From Streptomyces coacervatus (GTDB lineage Bacteria; Actinomycetota; Actinomycetes; Streptomycetales; Streptomycetaceae): a DNA stretch of 64,000 nucleotides. Each line of letters opens with the position of its first letter. The stretch's first letter is position 1. A program made the translations under genes and the position numbers. Location: contig NZ_JARHTP010000002.1 of NCBI RefSeq assembly GCF_029223485.1, positions 558,001 to 622,000 on the forward strand, in the 5' to 3' direction. The notes beneath the pieces were generated by a model. It did no database searches. It saw only the letters and a list, made by a program, of their open reading frames with translations, and was not told the DNA's origin. Below are positions 33,312 through 43,319 of this stretch, one piece after another.

Positions 33312-34657
33312 CGGGAGGCCTCGCCCGCCCGTGGCTGCGGCTCCTCGTCGTGCCGCGCGCCGGCCTCTAGGCCCGCGGTCAGCCGCAGTTCCTCCTCGGC
33401 GGTGCACTCGACCCGCTTCATGGCGAGCCGCAGCAGCGGCGGCGCCATCACCGAGGTCACCACGGCGACCAGGACGACGATGGTGTACGTGTCGGTGTCC
33501 AGGACCCCCACCCGCAGGCCGACCGAGGCCACGATGACCTCGATGACGCCCCGGGCGTTCATTCCGGCCCCCAGGGCCAGAGCTTCCCACCGGCTGAGCC
33601 GGCTCAGCCGGGCGCCGAGGTAGGCGCCGGCGAACTTGCCCAGGATCGCTACGGTGAGGACGATCAGGGCCGCCGCGAGGACCGCCGGCTCCGCCAGTGC
33701 CCGCAGATCGATCCGCAGCCCGGCGGTGGCGAAGAAGACCGGGGCGAGGAAGGCCACCACGACCGTGCGCAGGGAGGCGGTGCGCGAGCGCTCGAACTCT
33801 CCGCTGGACCCGATGAGGGCACCGCAGACGAAGGCGCCGAAGACCGCCTCGAGACCGAGTGCCTGGGTGCCGGCGGCGGCGAGGAGGATCATCGCGACCG
33901 CGGCGGCGACCGTGTGGATCGCGGACCCCCCGCTCAGCCGCAGCGCCTGCCGCACCAGGGGACGGCCCACCACCACCGCGGCCAGGACGACGAGCAGCAG
34001 GGCGCCGATCGACACCACGACCTTGTGGGCGGTCAGTCCGCCGACGGCCATCGCTGAGACGACCGACAGCAGGAACCACCCGATGGCGTCATCGAAGGTG
34101 CCCGCGGCCAGGGTCAACTGACCGATGTTGCGGTGGATCAGGTTCATGTCGATCAGGGTCTTGGCGATGACGGGGATGGCGCTGACGCACATCGCGACGC
34201 CCATGAACAGTGCGAACACGGCACCGTCGGCTGTGCCGGTGTGCAGCAGCCTGGTCAGCGGATAGCCGAGGCCGACCCCGGCGAGGAAGGGGATGATCAG
34301 TCCCGCGAGACTGATCCGCACCGCGGTGGCGCGGCGGCGGCGCAGCATGCGCAGGTCCATCTCGATGCCGGTGAGTCCCACCAGCAGCAGTACGCCGAGC
34401 TGGCCGACCGCGTCGAGCAGATGCATCTGGTCGGGCCGGGACGGCAGCAGCCACCCGGTGACGCTCGGCGCCAGCCAGCCGAACAGTGACGGGCCGAGGA
34501 GGACGCCCGCGCTCAGTTCGCCGACGATGGCGGGCAGTCCGACCCTCGTTGCCGCCCGGCCCAGCAGGATGGCCAGGAGCAGCAGCAGGCCGACCTGGAG
34601 CAGGAAGACCAGTAGCTGGTGGGCGGGTATCGGCGGTACCGGGGCAGCAGTCAACAC
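33305..34657 (-). CDS. Na+/H+ antiporter, CPA2 family
   Basis: 450 aa, about 12 hydrophobic segments, monovalent cation:proton antiporter-2 type. The GTG start has AAGGAG upstream. Conserved membrane motifs include GELSAGVLLGPS near residue 45, GTFDDAIGW near 185 with the acidic pair expected for ion transport, and GAGMNARGVIEV near 360. It follows dpgC by 30 bp and is probably the last gene of the hmaS-dpg operon. Similar antiporters sit in balhimycin- and vancomycin-type clusters without a proven role in synthesis; a contribution to export or self-protection is only a guess. The short cytoplasmic C-terminal tail is Glu/Arg-rich. Confidence 0.9.
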   Translation of the reverse strand: MLTAAPVPPIPAHQLLVFLLQVGLLLLLAILLGRAATRVGLPAIVGELSAGVLLGPSLFGWLAPSVTGWLLPSRPDQMHLLDAVGQLGVLLLVGLTGIEMDLRMLRRRRATAVRISLAGLIIPFLAGVGLGYPLTRLLHTGTADGAVFALFMGVAMCVSAIPVIAKTLIDMNLIHRNIGQLTLAAGTFDDAIGWFLLSVVSAMAVGGLTAHKVVVSIGALLLVVLAAVVVGRPLVRQALRLSGGSAIHTVAAAVAMILLAAAGTQALGLEAVFGAFVCGALIGSSGEFERSRTASLRTVVVAFLAPVFFATAGLRIDLRALAEPAVLAAALIVLTVAILGKFAGAYLGARLSRLSRWEALALGAGMNARGVIEVIVASVGLRVGVLDTDTYTIVVLVAVVTSVMAPPLLRLAMKRVECTAEEELRLTAGLEAGARHDEEPQPRAGEASRY

Positions 34658-34687
34658 CTGGGCTCCTTGGGTTTCTTCTCGCCGCGT

Positions 34688-36606
<1,919 letters not shown>

Positions 36607-36617
36607 CCGCTCCCCCG

Positions 36618-37778
36618 TCACCATTGGACCAGCGCCGTCTCGATGGTCGAGCCGGGTCCCATCGTCATCAGAACGCCGTAGTCGCCGGGGACGGCGACCC
36701 GTTCCTGCAGCAGCCGCTCGTAGGAGAACAGGAACGAGCCGCTGGACAGGTTGCCGAAGTCGCGCAGCACCCCGCTGGTGTGGCGCACATCGTGCCTGGT
36801 GAGGCCCAGGTTCACCCGGACCGCGTCGATGACCTTCTTGCCGCCGGAATGCACCAGCCAGTGCCTGATGTCGCTGCGCCGCAGGCCCGTGGCGGCCAGC
36901 AGGCGGCCGACGACCGACTCCGCGTGCGCCCCGACCACGTAGGGGATGTCCGGATCGAGGTAGAAGCTGAACTTGCCCTGCGCGTCGTCCCAGTCGTAAC
37001 GCATGGCGCCCACCGCGTCGGTGATGAGGTGGCTGGCGAACGACAGCACGCGCGGGCCGCTCGCCACGGCCGGCCTGCCGTCGCGGCCGTACGGCCCGTC
37101 GGTGGCGGCGGGTGCTTCGGCCACCAGCGCGACGGCGGCGGCACCGTCGCCGAAGAGACTGTTCACCACCGCGGTGCGCATCGACGCGTCCATGACGTAC
37201 GCCGCCGAGCAGGCCTCCGCGCACAGCATGACCGCGACCTGTCCCGGGTGTGCCGCGGCCCAGCCGGCGACCGGATTGAGGGCGTTGAGGCCCGCGTTGC
37301 AGCCCATGCCCACGACGTCCACGCGGCTGCAGCCGGGGTCGATGCCCATCTCCCGGATGAGCAGCGCACTCAGGCCGGGGGTGAGGAATCCGGTGGTGGT
37401 CACGCAGCACAGATAGGCGATGTCGGCGAGTTCGATCCCGGCGTTCCGCAGGCAGCTGCGTACCGCCCGCGCGCCCATGTCGAGGGCGACCTTCTTGTGT
37501 TTGGCGAGCAGTTCTCCCTGCGTCTCCTGGACGCGGGTGCCGTCCTCGTCCCGAGGGGGCAGCGAGAGGAAGCGCCGCTCTATCGCGCTGTTGAGGAAGA
37601 GCGACCGGACCCTGTGGTCGGTGATCCGGAAGGTGTCGAGCAGTTCTCGCTGGGTGTACGAATGCTCGGTGACGGCCGTGCCGACGCCCATGATCCTGGG
37701 GACGTTCGGGGTGTCCCTGCGCTGGGACACCGGCGGTTCGATCAGCAGGGGGCGTACCGGGCTCAGACTGACGGTCAT
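36618..37778 (-). CDS. dpgA: DpgA, type III polyketide synthase
   Basis: 386 aa chalcone-synthase-fold enzyme that joins four malonyl-CoA units into the 3,5-dihydroxyphenylacetyl skeleton. Catalytic triad seen: Cys in VVGMGCNAG near residue 161, His in WLVHSGGKK near 300, Asn in RDFGNLSSG near 335. ATG 37778 is chosen (GGGGGTGGA, then six bases); an in-frame GTG nine codons upstream at 37805 is the alternative. A gap of 86 bp separates it from the preceding fusion gene. It supplies Dpg, although no adenylation domain inside this window carries a Dpg code, so the product must be used by modules further along NRPS-C or by a later subunit. Confidence 0.95.
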   Translation of the reverse strand: MTVSLSPVRPLLIEPPVSQRRDTPNVPRIMGVGTAVTEHSYTQRELLDTFRITDHRVRSLFLNSAIERRFLSLPPRDEDGTRVQETQGELLAKHKKVALDMGARAVRSCLRNAGIELADIAYLCCVTTTGFLTPGLSALLIREMGIDPGCSRVDVVGMGCNAGLNALNPVAGWAAAHPGQVAVMLCAEACSAAYVMDASMRTAVVNSLFGDGAAAVALVAEAPAATDGPYGRDGRPAVASGPRVLSFASHLITDAVGAMRYDWDDAQGKFSFYLDPDIPYVVGAHAESVVGRLLAATGLRRSDIRHWLVHSGGKKVIDAVRVNLGLTRHDVRHTSGVLRDFGNLSSGSFLFSYERLLQERVAVPGDYGVLMTMGPGSTIETALVQW

Positions 37779-37864
37779 CGGAAAGTCCACCCCCACATAC
37801 GGCACTTACTGCGGACAAGGGGCACTGCTGTGAGCATGCCGATCCACCTTCCGGTGCGTAGTGG

Positions 37865-40300
37865 TCAGTGCCGGGGCCCTGACTCGGAGATGACGAACTG
37901 CGCGAGCCGCGCGATTCCCTCCGCGATCTCGTCCTGGGTCAGATAACTGACGGACAGCCGGAGCGTGTGCTCTCCGCCGCCCTGCGGATAGAAGTAGGAC
38001 ATCGGCGTCCAGATGACGCCGAACTCCTCCGCCGAGCGTGTGAGCGCCGCGTTGTCCGCGCGGAAGGGAACGTTCAGGGTCAGGAAGAAGCCGCCGGTGG
38101 GCTTGTTCCAGCGAACAGATGCGGCCGTCGGGTCCTCGGGCGGGAAGCACTTCTCGAGTTGCTCGAGGGTGGCCTGCATCGCCCGCCCGTAGTACGCCGC
38201 CGTCTCTTTGTTGAGTTCGGAGGTGTGTCCCCCGGACGCGAGCAGCATGCCGGCCACGGCGGCCTGGCTCAGGGGTGAGGTGTTCACCGTCACCATGCTC
38301 TTGATCTTGGTGAGTTCGTCGGCCAGCAGGCCGGTGGCACCCGTCCCGTCGACGACCTGCTGGTCCGCGACGGCGAAGCCGACGCGGGCGCCGGGGAAGA
38401 GGGACTTGGAGAAGGAGCCGAGGTGAACGACGCGACGCCGGGTGTCGAGGGACTTGAGCGTCGGCAGCTGCCGTCCGGGGCTGACCAGCCGGTAGGGGCT
38501 GTCCTCCAGGATCAGGATGTCCTCACGGGCCGCCAGTTCGAGCAGCGCGTGGCGTGCCTGGAGGGGCATGGTCGCCCCCGAGGGGTTCGCATGGTCGGGC
38601 ACCGTGTAGAACACACGGGGGCGGCGCCCCCGCAGCCGTTCCGCCCGGATCGCCGCCTCGAGATCGGCGCAGTCGAACCCGTCTTCCCGCTCCTCGACCG
38701 CGGTCGGTTCGATGTCGAGCAGCCTGGCGGCACCCGTGATGCCCACATAGCAGGGGCTGGAGACGAGCAGGACGTCGTCGGGTCCGGGGATCAGCGCCCG
38801 GAGCGCCAGGAACATCGCCTCCTGGCAGCCGACGGTGACCACGATGGCTTCCGGCGGCACTTGGATGTCCTCGTCCTTGCGCAGCGAGTCGGCGATCAGC
38901 TCCCGGATCCGGCCGCTGGTCGGTCCGTACTGGAAGAGCGCGTCGCGGATCTGCTCGGGCGTGCTTCCCGACTCGGCCAGGTGATCGAGGTAGCGGCGTA
39001 TGTGGGTGAAGATCTGCTCGGTTTCGAAGAAGCCGTCGTAGGGGCGGCCCGGAGCGAAGGAGATCGCCTTCGGGTAGCGGTGGGTGATCTCGTTGAGGAA
39101 GGTCATCGTGTCGAGTACGGGATCGGAGACACTGCCGTGCAGTTCCTCCTTCCGCACCTCGCAGGGGCCTGCGGCTGCGGGGATCGCGGCCGTCGCGGGG
39201 CGTTCCGAAGGCGCCGGAGGCCGTTCGCCCGTATGCACCAGATCGGGTCCCGTGTCCGCGGCCGAGCGGGTGCCGCTGAGCGTCATGGCGTCCGCCAACT
39301 CGCCGATGAGGATGCCCAGTACGCGGGCCACACCCTCCGTCCCCTCCACGGCCAGCCCGTGCAGCACCGGACGCCCCACGAGGACGGCGTCGGCACCCAG
39401 GGCCAGCGAGGCCAGCACGTCCCGCCCACGGCGGATCCCTCCGTCGAGGAGCACCGGGCAGGCGCCCGCAACTGCCGCCGCGATCTCCGGCAGGGCCTCC
39501 AGGCTGGCCGTCGCGCCGTCCAGCTGCCGGCCGCCGTGGTTGGACACGACGAGCCCGTCCACCCCCGACTCGACGGCCCTTTCGGCGTCCGTGCCGGTCA
39601 GGACTCCCTTGAGCAGGATCGGCAGGGAGCTGACCGAGCGCAGCCACTCGACCACCGACCAGTCGAGGGCGGGATCGAACTCCGCCCGGGCGTGAGCGCC
39701 GGGAGAGGAGAAGTCGGCGAAGGGGAGGTTGGCGGGGCTGATCCCCGGGGGCAACCGGAAGTCGTTGCGCAGATCGCGCAGTCGGCGACCCAGGACGGGG
39801 GCGTCCACCGTCAGTACCAGTGCCTCGAAGCCGGCCGACTCCGCGCGGGCGATCAGATCCCGGGTCACCGACCGGTCCCGGAAGCAGTACACCTGAAGCC
39901 ACAGCGGCGAAGAGGCGGCCGCGGCGATGTCCTCGAAGGCCCGCCCGGCGAAGGTGCTCACCACGAGCGGGACACCGGCCGACCCCGCGCCCCGTGCTGT
40001 GGCGACCTCGCCGTCCGGGTGGGCCAGGCCGTGGTAGGCCATCGGCGCGACGGCCACCGGCGCCGCCCAGGTGCGGCCGAGGATCGAGGTGTCGGTGGAC
40101 GGCCGGACGGCACCGGCGAGAACGCGCGGCCGCAGCCAGGCCCGGTCGAAGGCCGCCAGGTTCGCCTGGAGCGTCCGCTCCTCACCCGCACCCCCGGCCA
40201 GGAAGTCCCAGATGTCGGCCGCCATACCGGCGCGCGCCAGGGATGCGTAGTCGGCAAGGGTGAGTGCGGCCCGCGCGGCGCGAGAGCCGCCGCCGCTCAC
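37865..40300 (-). CDS. Fused 4-hydroxymandelate oxidase / Hpg-Dpg aminotransferase
   Basis: 811 aa bifunctional enzyme. Residues 1-355 are an FMN-dependent alpha-hydroxy-acid oxidase (Hmo) with the active-site stretch SNHGGRQ; it turns 4-hydroxymandelate into 4-hydroxybenzoylformate. A linker rich in Pro, Ala and Thr (about 355-395) leads to a PLP fold-type I aminotransferase (HpgT, about 395-811), with the Schiff-base lysine in the LGSFSKSLFPG segment, which aminates the keto acids to Hpg and Dpg. The GTG start overlaps the hmaS stop (GTGA); the frame is continuous across the join. The two activities are separate genes in vancomycin-type clusters; from memory a comparable fusion exists in the enduracidin cluster. 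The open frame extends to 41074, but that part lies inside hmaS. Confidence 0.93.
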   Translation of the reverse strand: MSGGGSRAARAALTLADYASLARAGMAADIWDFLAGGAGEERTLQANLAAFDRAWLRPRVLAGAVRPSTDTSILGRTWAAPVAVAPMAYHGLAHPDGEVATARGAGSAGVPLVVSTFAGRAFEDIAAAASSPLWLQVYCFRDRSVTRDLIARAESAGFEALVLTVDAPVLGRRLRDLRNDFRLPPGISPANLPFADFSSPGAHARAEFDPALDWSVVEWLRSVSSLPILLKGVLTGTDAERAVESGVDGLVVSNHGGRQLDGATASLEALPEIAAAVAGACPVLLDGGIRRGRDVLASLALGADAVLVGRPVLHGLAVEGTEGVARVLGILIGELADAMTLSGTRSAADTGPDLVHTGERPPAPSERPATAAIPAAAGPCEVRKEELHGSVSDPVLDTMTFLNEITHRYPKAISFAPGRPYDGFFETEQIFTHIRRYLDHLAESGSTPEQIRDALFQYGPTSGRIRELIADSLRKDEDIQVPPEAIVVTVGCQEAMFLALRALIPGPDDVLLVSSPCYVGITGAARLLDIEPTAVEEREDGFDCADLEAAIRAERLRGRRPRVFYTVPDHANPSGATMPLQARHALLELAAREDILILEDSPYRLVSPGRQLPTLKSLDTRRRVVHLGSFSKSLFPGARVGFAVADQQVVDGTGATGLLADELTKIKSMVTVNTSPLSQAAVAGMLLASGGHTSELNKETAAYYGRAMQATLEQLEKCFPPEDPTAASVRWNKPTGGFFLTLNVPFRADNAALTRSAEEFGVIWTPMSYFYPQGGGEHTLRLSVSYLTQDEIAEGIARLAQFVISESGPRH

Positions 40301-41325
40301 GTGGCGGCCAGCCGGTCGCGCTCCACCGCTTCGTACAGCGCCCTGATGTTCGCGCTGCCGAATCCTCGGGAGCCCTGGCGCTGGATGAGCTCGTAGAAGA
40401 GCGTGTTGCGCTCGTACGGGGACCGGCTGAACAGCTGCAGAAGGTAACCCCATTCGTCGCGATCGGCGAGCACGTGCGCCGCCCGCAGCCCCGTGATCTC
40501 CTCCCGCATGTCGGCGAACCTCTCGGCGAGCATGTCGTAGTACGTCGAGGGGGTGCTCAGGAACTCCACACCGCGGCCCCGGAGTTCGCTCACTGCCGGG
40601 ATGATGTCGTCGACCAGGAACGCCAGGTGCTGTACGCCCGGACCGCCGTTCCTGTCGAGGAAGGCGTCGAGTTGGCCCGGGCTCTTCGCGGGGTCCGGAG
40701 CAACCAGGGTGAAGGTGATGCGCCCGGATGCGCTGCGGACGACGATCGAATCCATGCCCTGCTCGCCGGTGTCGACATATTCGGACGAGTAGCGGGAGAG
40801 CCCGAAGGCGTCGCCGTAGTAGTCCGCATACTCCGACAGACTGCCGCCCTCCAGACAGACGGCGACGTGGTCGAGCAGGCGGATCCGGCCGGCCGGCCGG
40901 GTCGACGCTCCCGGGAGGGCGGCCCAGGTACGGCCGCCCGGCAGCCTCGCCCCCGGACCGTCGCCACCGCCGTCGGGCAGCAGCGTATGGGAGACACCGC
41001 CGAATCCCTGCACGATCGGATTTCCCTGAATCGTCCCTGCCAGCCGGCCACCCGCCGCCTCCACGGCATTGCATGTCTTGGTGACGTCGTCACAAGTCAG
41101 GGCGATGTCAGCGACCCCGTCCCCGTGCTGGTCCAGAAATTTCCATGTGCCTGGACCCGAGGTGACAAGAAGCTGCACATCGCCCTGACGCAGCAGAACG
41201 GAACTCCTGTCCGCGCCCACGGAATCCGCTACCCGCGCGAATCCCAGAGAGGACACGAAATAGTCGGCCATGGCCTGCTTGTCCCGTGCATACAACTCGA
41301 CGTACTCGATTTCTCGCACAGCCAT
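40297..41325 (-). CDS. hmaS: HmaS, 4-hydroxymandelate synthase
   Basis: 342 aa non-heme Fe(II) dioxygenase related to 4-hydroxyphenylpyruvate dioxygenase. It converts 4-hydroxyphenylpyruvate to 4-hydroxymandelate, the first committed Hpg step. Metal ligands seen in the expected order: His in LDHVAVCLEGG near residue 155, His in VQHLAFLVDDI near 235, Glu in LFYELIQRQG near 313. The ATG at 41325 follows GGAGG at ideal distance and opens the operon hmaS, hmo-hpgT, dpgA, dpgB, dpgC, antiporter. Ordinary 4-HPP dioxygenase of tyrosine breakdown is the alternative, but the short C-terminus and Hpg neighbours favour HmaS. I see no clear StrR-type box in the 102 bp before it. Confidence 0.92.
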   Translation of the reverse strand: MAVREIEYVELYARDKQAMADYFVSSLGFARVADSVGADRSSVLLRQGDVQLLVTSGPGTWKFLDQHGDGVADIALTCDDVTKTCNAVEAAGGRLAGTIQGNPIVQGFGGVSHTLLPDGGGDGPGARLPGGRTWAALPGASTRPAGRIRLLDHVAVCLEGGSLSEYADYYGDAFGLSRYSSEYVDTGEQGMDSIVVRSASGRITFTLVAPDPAKSPGQLDAFLDRNGGPGVQHLAFLVDDIIPAVSELRGRGVEFLSTPSTYYDMLAERFADMREEITGLRAAHVLADRDEWGYLLQLFSRSPYERNTLFYELIQRQGSRGFGSANIRALYEAVERDRLAAT

Positions 41326-41427
41326 GGAGATACCTCCTGCAGAACGGCCAGCGGATATGTAATTCACTATGCCGCGGCGCCCTGCAGTCCAACAAGATTC
41401 TGCGTTGCACGCTCCAGCAGCGGACGT

Positions 41428-42450
41428 TCAGCCGCTCACTGGTCCACGAGTTGCGGACTGCACACGTTCATCCAGTTCCTGCGCGAATCCCCGCCATGTC
41501 TCGGCATATTGCCGGGCGAGATGCACGACCAGTTCTCCGCAATGCGGCGGAACCACCGCAGCCAATTCAGAGCACGCCCGCATACCGATCGCATTCTGTT
41601 GCAGAAGGCGCAGGAGCTGCCGGCCGTCCTGCTTGTGCCGCAGGGACGGATCTCGCAGCAGTTTTTCGAGGACCGAATCGGGGTTCGGTTGGCCCAGCCG
41701 CACCTGGACGGCGCCGCGGGCGCGGGCGTGTTCGGGCGACGGCCCGGCGTCCTCGCTGTCCTCGGCCGCGCTGAGCGCCGCCGGCAGCGGCGACTCGCCG
41801 GACACCAGCCGCCTACGGACGTCACTGACCGTCGCCGGCGATATCCCCGCGAGGCGTGCCACCTCGCGCAGTGACGCCTGCGGTCGCTCCGCCAGCACGT
41901 CGGCTGCCCGGCGTCGGCCTTCGACGCTGTTCAGCGGCCGGACTTTGCCGTCCCTGCCGATGCGGGCGTTCAACTGCGGCGTCGCGTCACTTGAACGGCG
42001 ACGCACGGCCGCCACCGCCTTGGCTCCCAGTCCTGCGGCCCGCGCGATCGCCCGGTCGGACATGTGCGGGTGCGACTGGATGATCCTCGCGGCCGCGGCT
42101 CGTCGCTCGACCAGCGACAGCGGTAGTCCGTGCGTCACATTGGCTTCGACCGCCCGAAGGAACGCGTCCTCCGCGGTGCCGTCGAAGAACTGGACGTCGA
42201 TCGTCTCCTGCCCCCTCGACAGGGCGGCAAGAATACGGTGCATTCCATCGATGACCTGCATGGTGCCCCGATTGACCAGGACAGCCGGTAACGGCGTCTC
42301 AATCTCGGCCAACCGTGCGACGTGCTCTCTGTCCTGCCCTTCTAAGCGCGGAGATTCACCGGGCAGCAACAATGCAATCGGAACTGCCACAACATCCGCG
42401 ACCTTGCCGTTGTTTTCATGCTCGCGCGATTCGGCGTACAGCAGACTCAT
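41428..42450 (-). CDS. StrR-like cluster activator (ParB N-domain plus HTH), TTA codon
   Basis: 340 aa DNA-binding protein of the StrR/Bbr/Tei15* group. The N-terminal 100 residues are ParB/sulfiredoxin-like (VNRGTMQVIDGMHRILAA near 60-78); helix-turn-helix segments follow near 130-160 (MSDRAIARAAGLGAKAVAAVRRR) and 195-215 (SLREVARLAGISPATVSDVRRR). The ATG has GGGGGATGGA upstream. Leu-54 is a TTA codon (42289-42291), so translation probably needs the bldA tRNA and is developmentally delayed. The three 9-N11-9 operators in this window have the spacing known for StrR, which makes this protein the obvious ligand. A perfect inverted repeat lies just before its start and may be used for autoregulation. 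Confidence 0.92.
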   Translation of the reverse strand: MSLLYAESREHENNGKVADVVAVPIALLLPGESPRLEGQDREHVARLAEIETPLPAVLVNRGTMQVIDGMHRILAALSRGQETIDVQFFDGTAEDAFLRAVEANVTHGLPLSLVERRAAAARIIQSHPHMSDRAIARAAGLGAKAVAAVRRRSSDATPQLNARIGRDGKVRPLNSVEGRRRAADVLAERPQASLREVARLAGISPATVSDVRRRLVSGESPLPAALSAAEDSEDAGPSPEHARARGAVQVRLGQPNPDSVLEKLLRDPSLRHKQDGRQLLRLLQQNAIGMRACSELAAVVPPHCGELVVHLARQYAETWRGFAQELDERVQSATRGPVSG

Positions 42451-42863
42451 TCCATCCCCCGCCGGATTGGATTCGTACTGGATTTGGAACCGCCGGCACG
42501 CGACTCGAGCCAGCGGTTCCAAGATCTTCGTTCCATCCGCAGTTACTGCTCAGTTACCTCGCGTGCGACACCACGAACACCCCGCTGCCAGCGTTCTCAC
42601 CAGCACCAGGTGTCCTATTCTTGTCGCTCGCGTTCGAACTGTCGTTGTGCCGCCGGTAAAGGCCGCCCCAAGAAGTTCATTGCGAGGATATGACCCGGAC
42701 CGCGTCCTGGATCTCTGACCAGGCGAAAGCGGAACTCCGCCGCTCAAGCGATTCACCTGAGATGATCACGCGAGCCCCGATAAGACATTGCTGATCAGGC
42801 CACACCGCGGCCGTGTCGGCGCAATCCTCCGGCGATGGCGTTCCGGCCAAGAGGAGCGCGGGC
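42451..42863. other. Non-coding gap between StrR-like gene and cold-shock gene
   Basis: 413 bp with several stop-interrupted frames and no convincing coding signal on either strand. It holds the inverted repeat described separately near the regulator and presumably the regulator promoter. I see no other structure. Confidence 0.5.
42484..42522. promoter_or_regulatory. Inverted repeat upstream of the StrR-like gene
   Basis: TTGGAACCGC-N19-GCGGTTCCAA, a perfect 10-bp repeat lying 34-72 bp before the regulator ATG. Position and symmetry suggest an operator or an mRNA hairpin in the leader. Its spacing differs from the 11-bp StrR form, so the ligand is open. Confidence 0.5.
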
Positions 42864-43289
42864 TCAGCCTTCGACCCAGCCGTGGCTCTTTCCGAACTGG
42901 ACCAGGGCACTGCGGACTTGGAGGATCTGCTGTGCCGTCAGGGACTGCACGGACTCCAGGAGAACTTCTGTCATCTCCCTGGAGTACTCCTCCGCGCTGA
43001 GCACATCGCACATGCCGTCGCCCCCCTCAGCCGGACGCGGCTGGGCCGGCACCACCGGGGGCGCCTCCACTCCGGGAGCCAGCCGGACACCCGACGCCTT
43101 GAGGCCCCGGTCTCCTTCCTCGACGTCGAATTCGACCCCGAGCCCTGCACGCACATATGACTCAGGAATCAAAAGGTCGTTCACATGCAGAAAAACGTCT
43201 TCCCCACCGGATTCAGGGGCGATGAACCCATAACCCCGAACTCCGTCGAACCTCACCACACGACCGACAGCCACACCAACCCCCAGCAT
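42864..43289 (-). CDS. Cold-shock-domain protein
   Basis: 141 aa from ATG 43289; a GTG at 43274, which follows GGGGG, is a plausible later start. The N-terminal 65 residues form a cold-shock domain with RNA/DNA-binding motif GYGFIAPESGGEDVFLHV. The rest is a Streptomyces-type extension: a Pro-rich linker and a helical C-terminus ending near GKSHGWVEG. It begins 30 bp after the prephenate dehydrogenase stop in the same direction, so it may be cotranscribed with the halogenase operon. Proteins of this size are common housekeeping genes in Streptomyces. Whether it belongs to the cluster or was enclosed by it cannot be decided from sequence. Confidence 0.85.
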   Translation of the reverse strand: MLGVGVAVGRVVRFDGVRGYGFIAPESGGEDVFLHVNDLLIPESYVRAGLGVEFDVEEGDRGLKASGVRLAPGVEAPPVVPAQPRPAEGGDGMCDVLSAEEYSREMTEVLLESVQSLTAQQILQVRSALVQFGKSHGWVEG

Positions 43290-43319
43290 CGTCGAACCAT
43301 CAACACCAACAATCGACCG

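Noticed and set aside
31386..34079. An 897-codon minus-strand frame opposite the ABC exporter
   Set aside because: The plus strand carries intact Walker A, signature and Walker B motifs; the minus frame has none and is a shadow.
41326..41427. A StrR-type box before hmaS
   Set aside because: Only imperfect half-matches are present (for example near 41391), with the wrong spacing.
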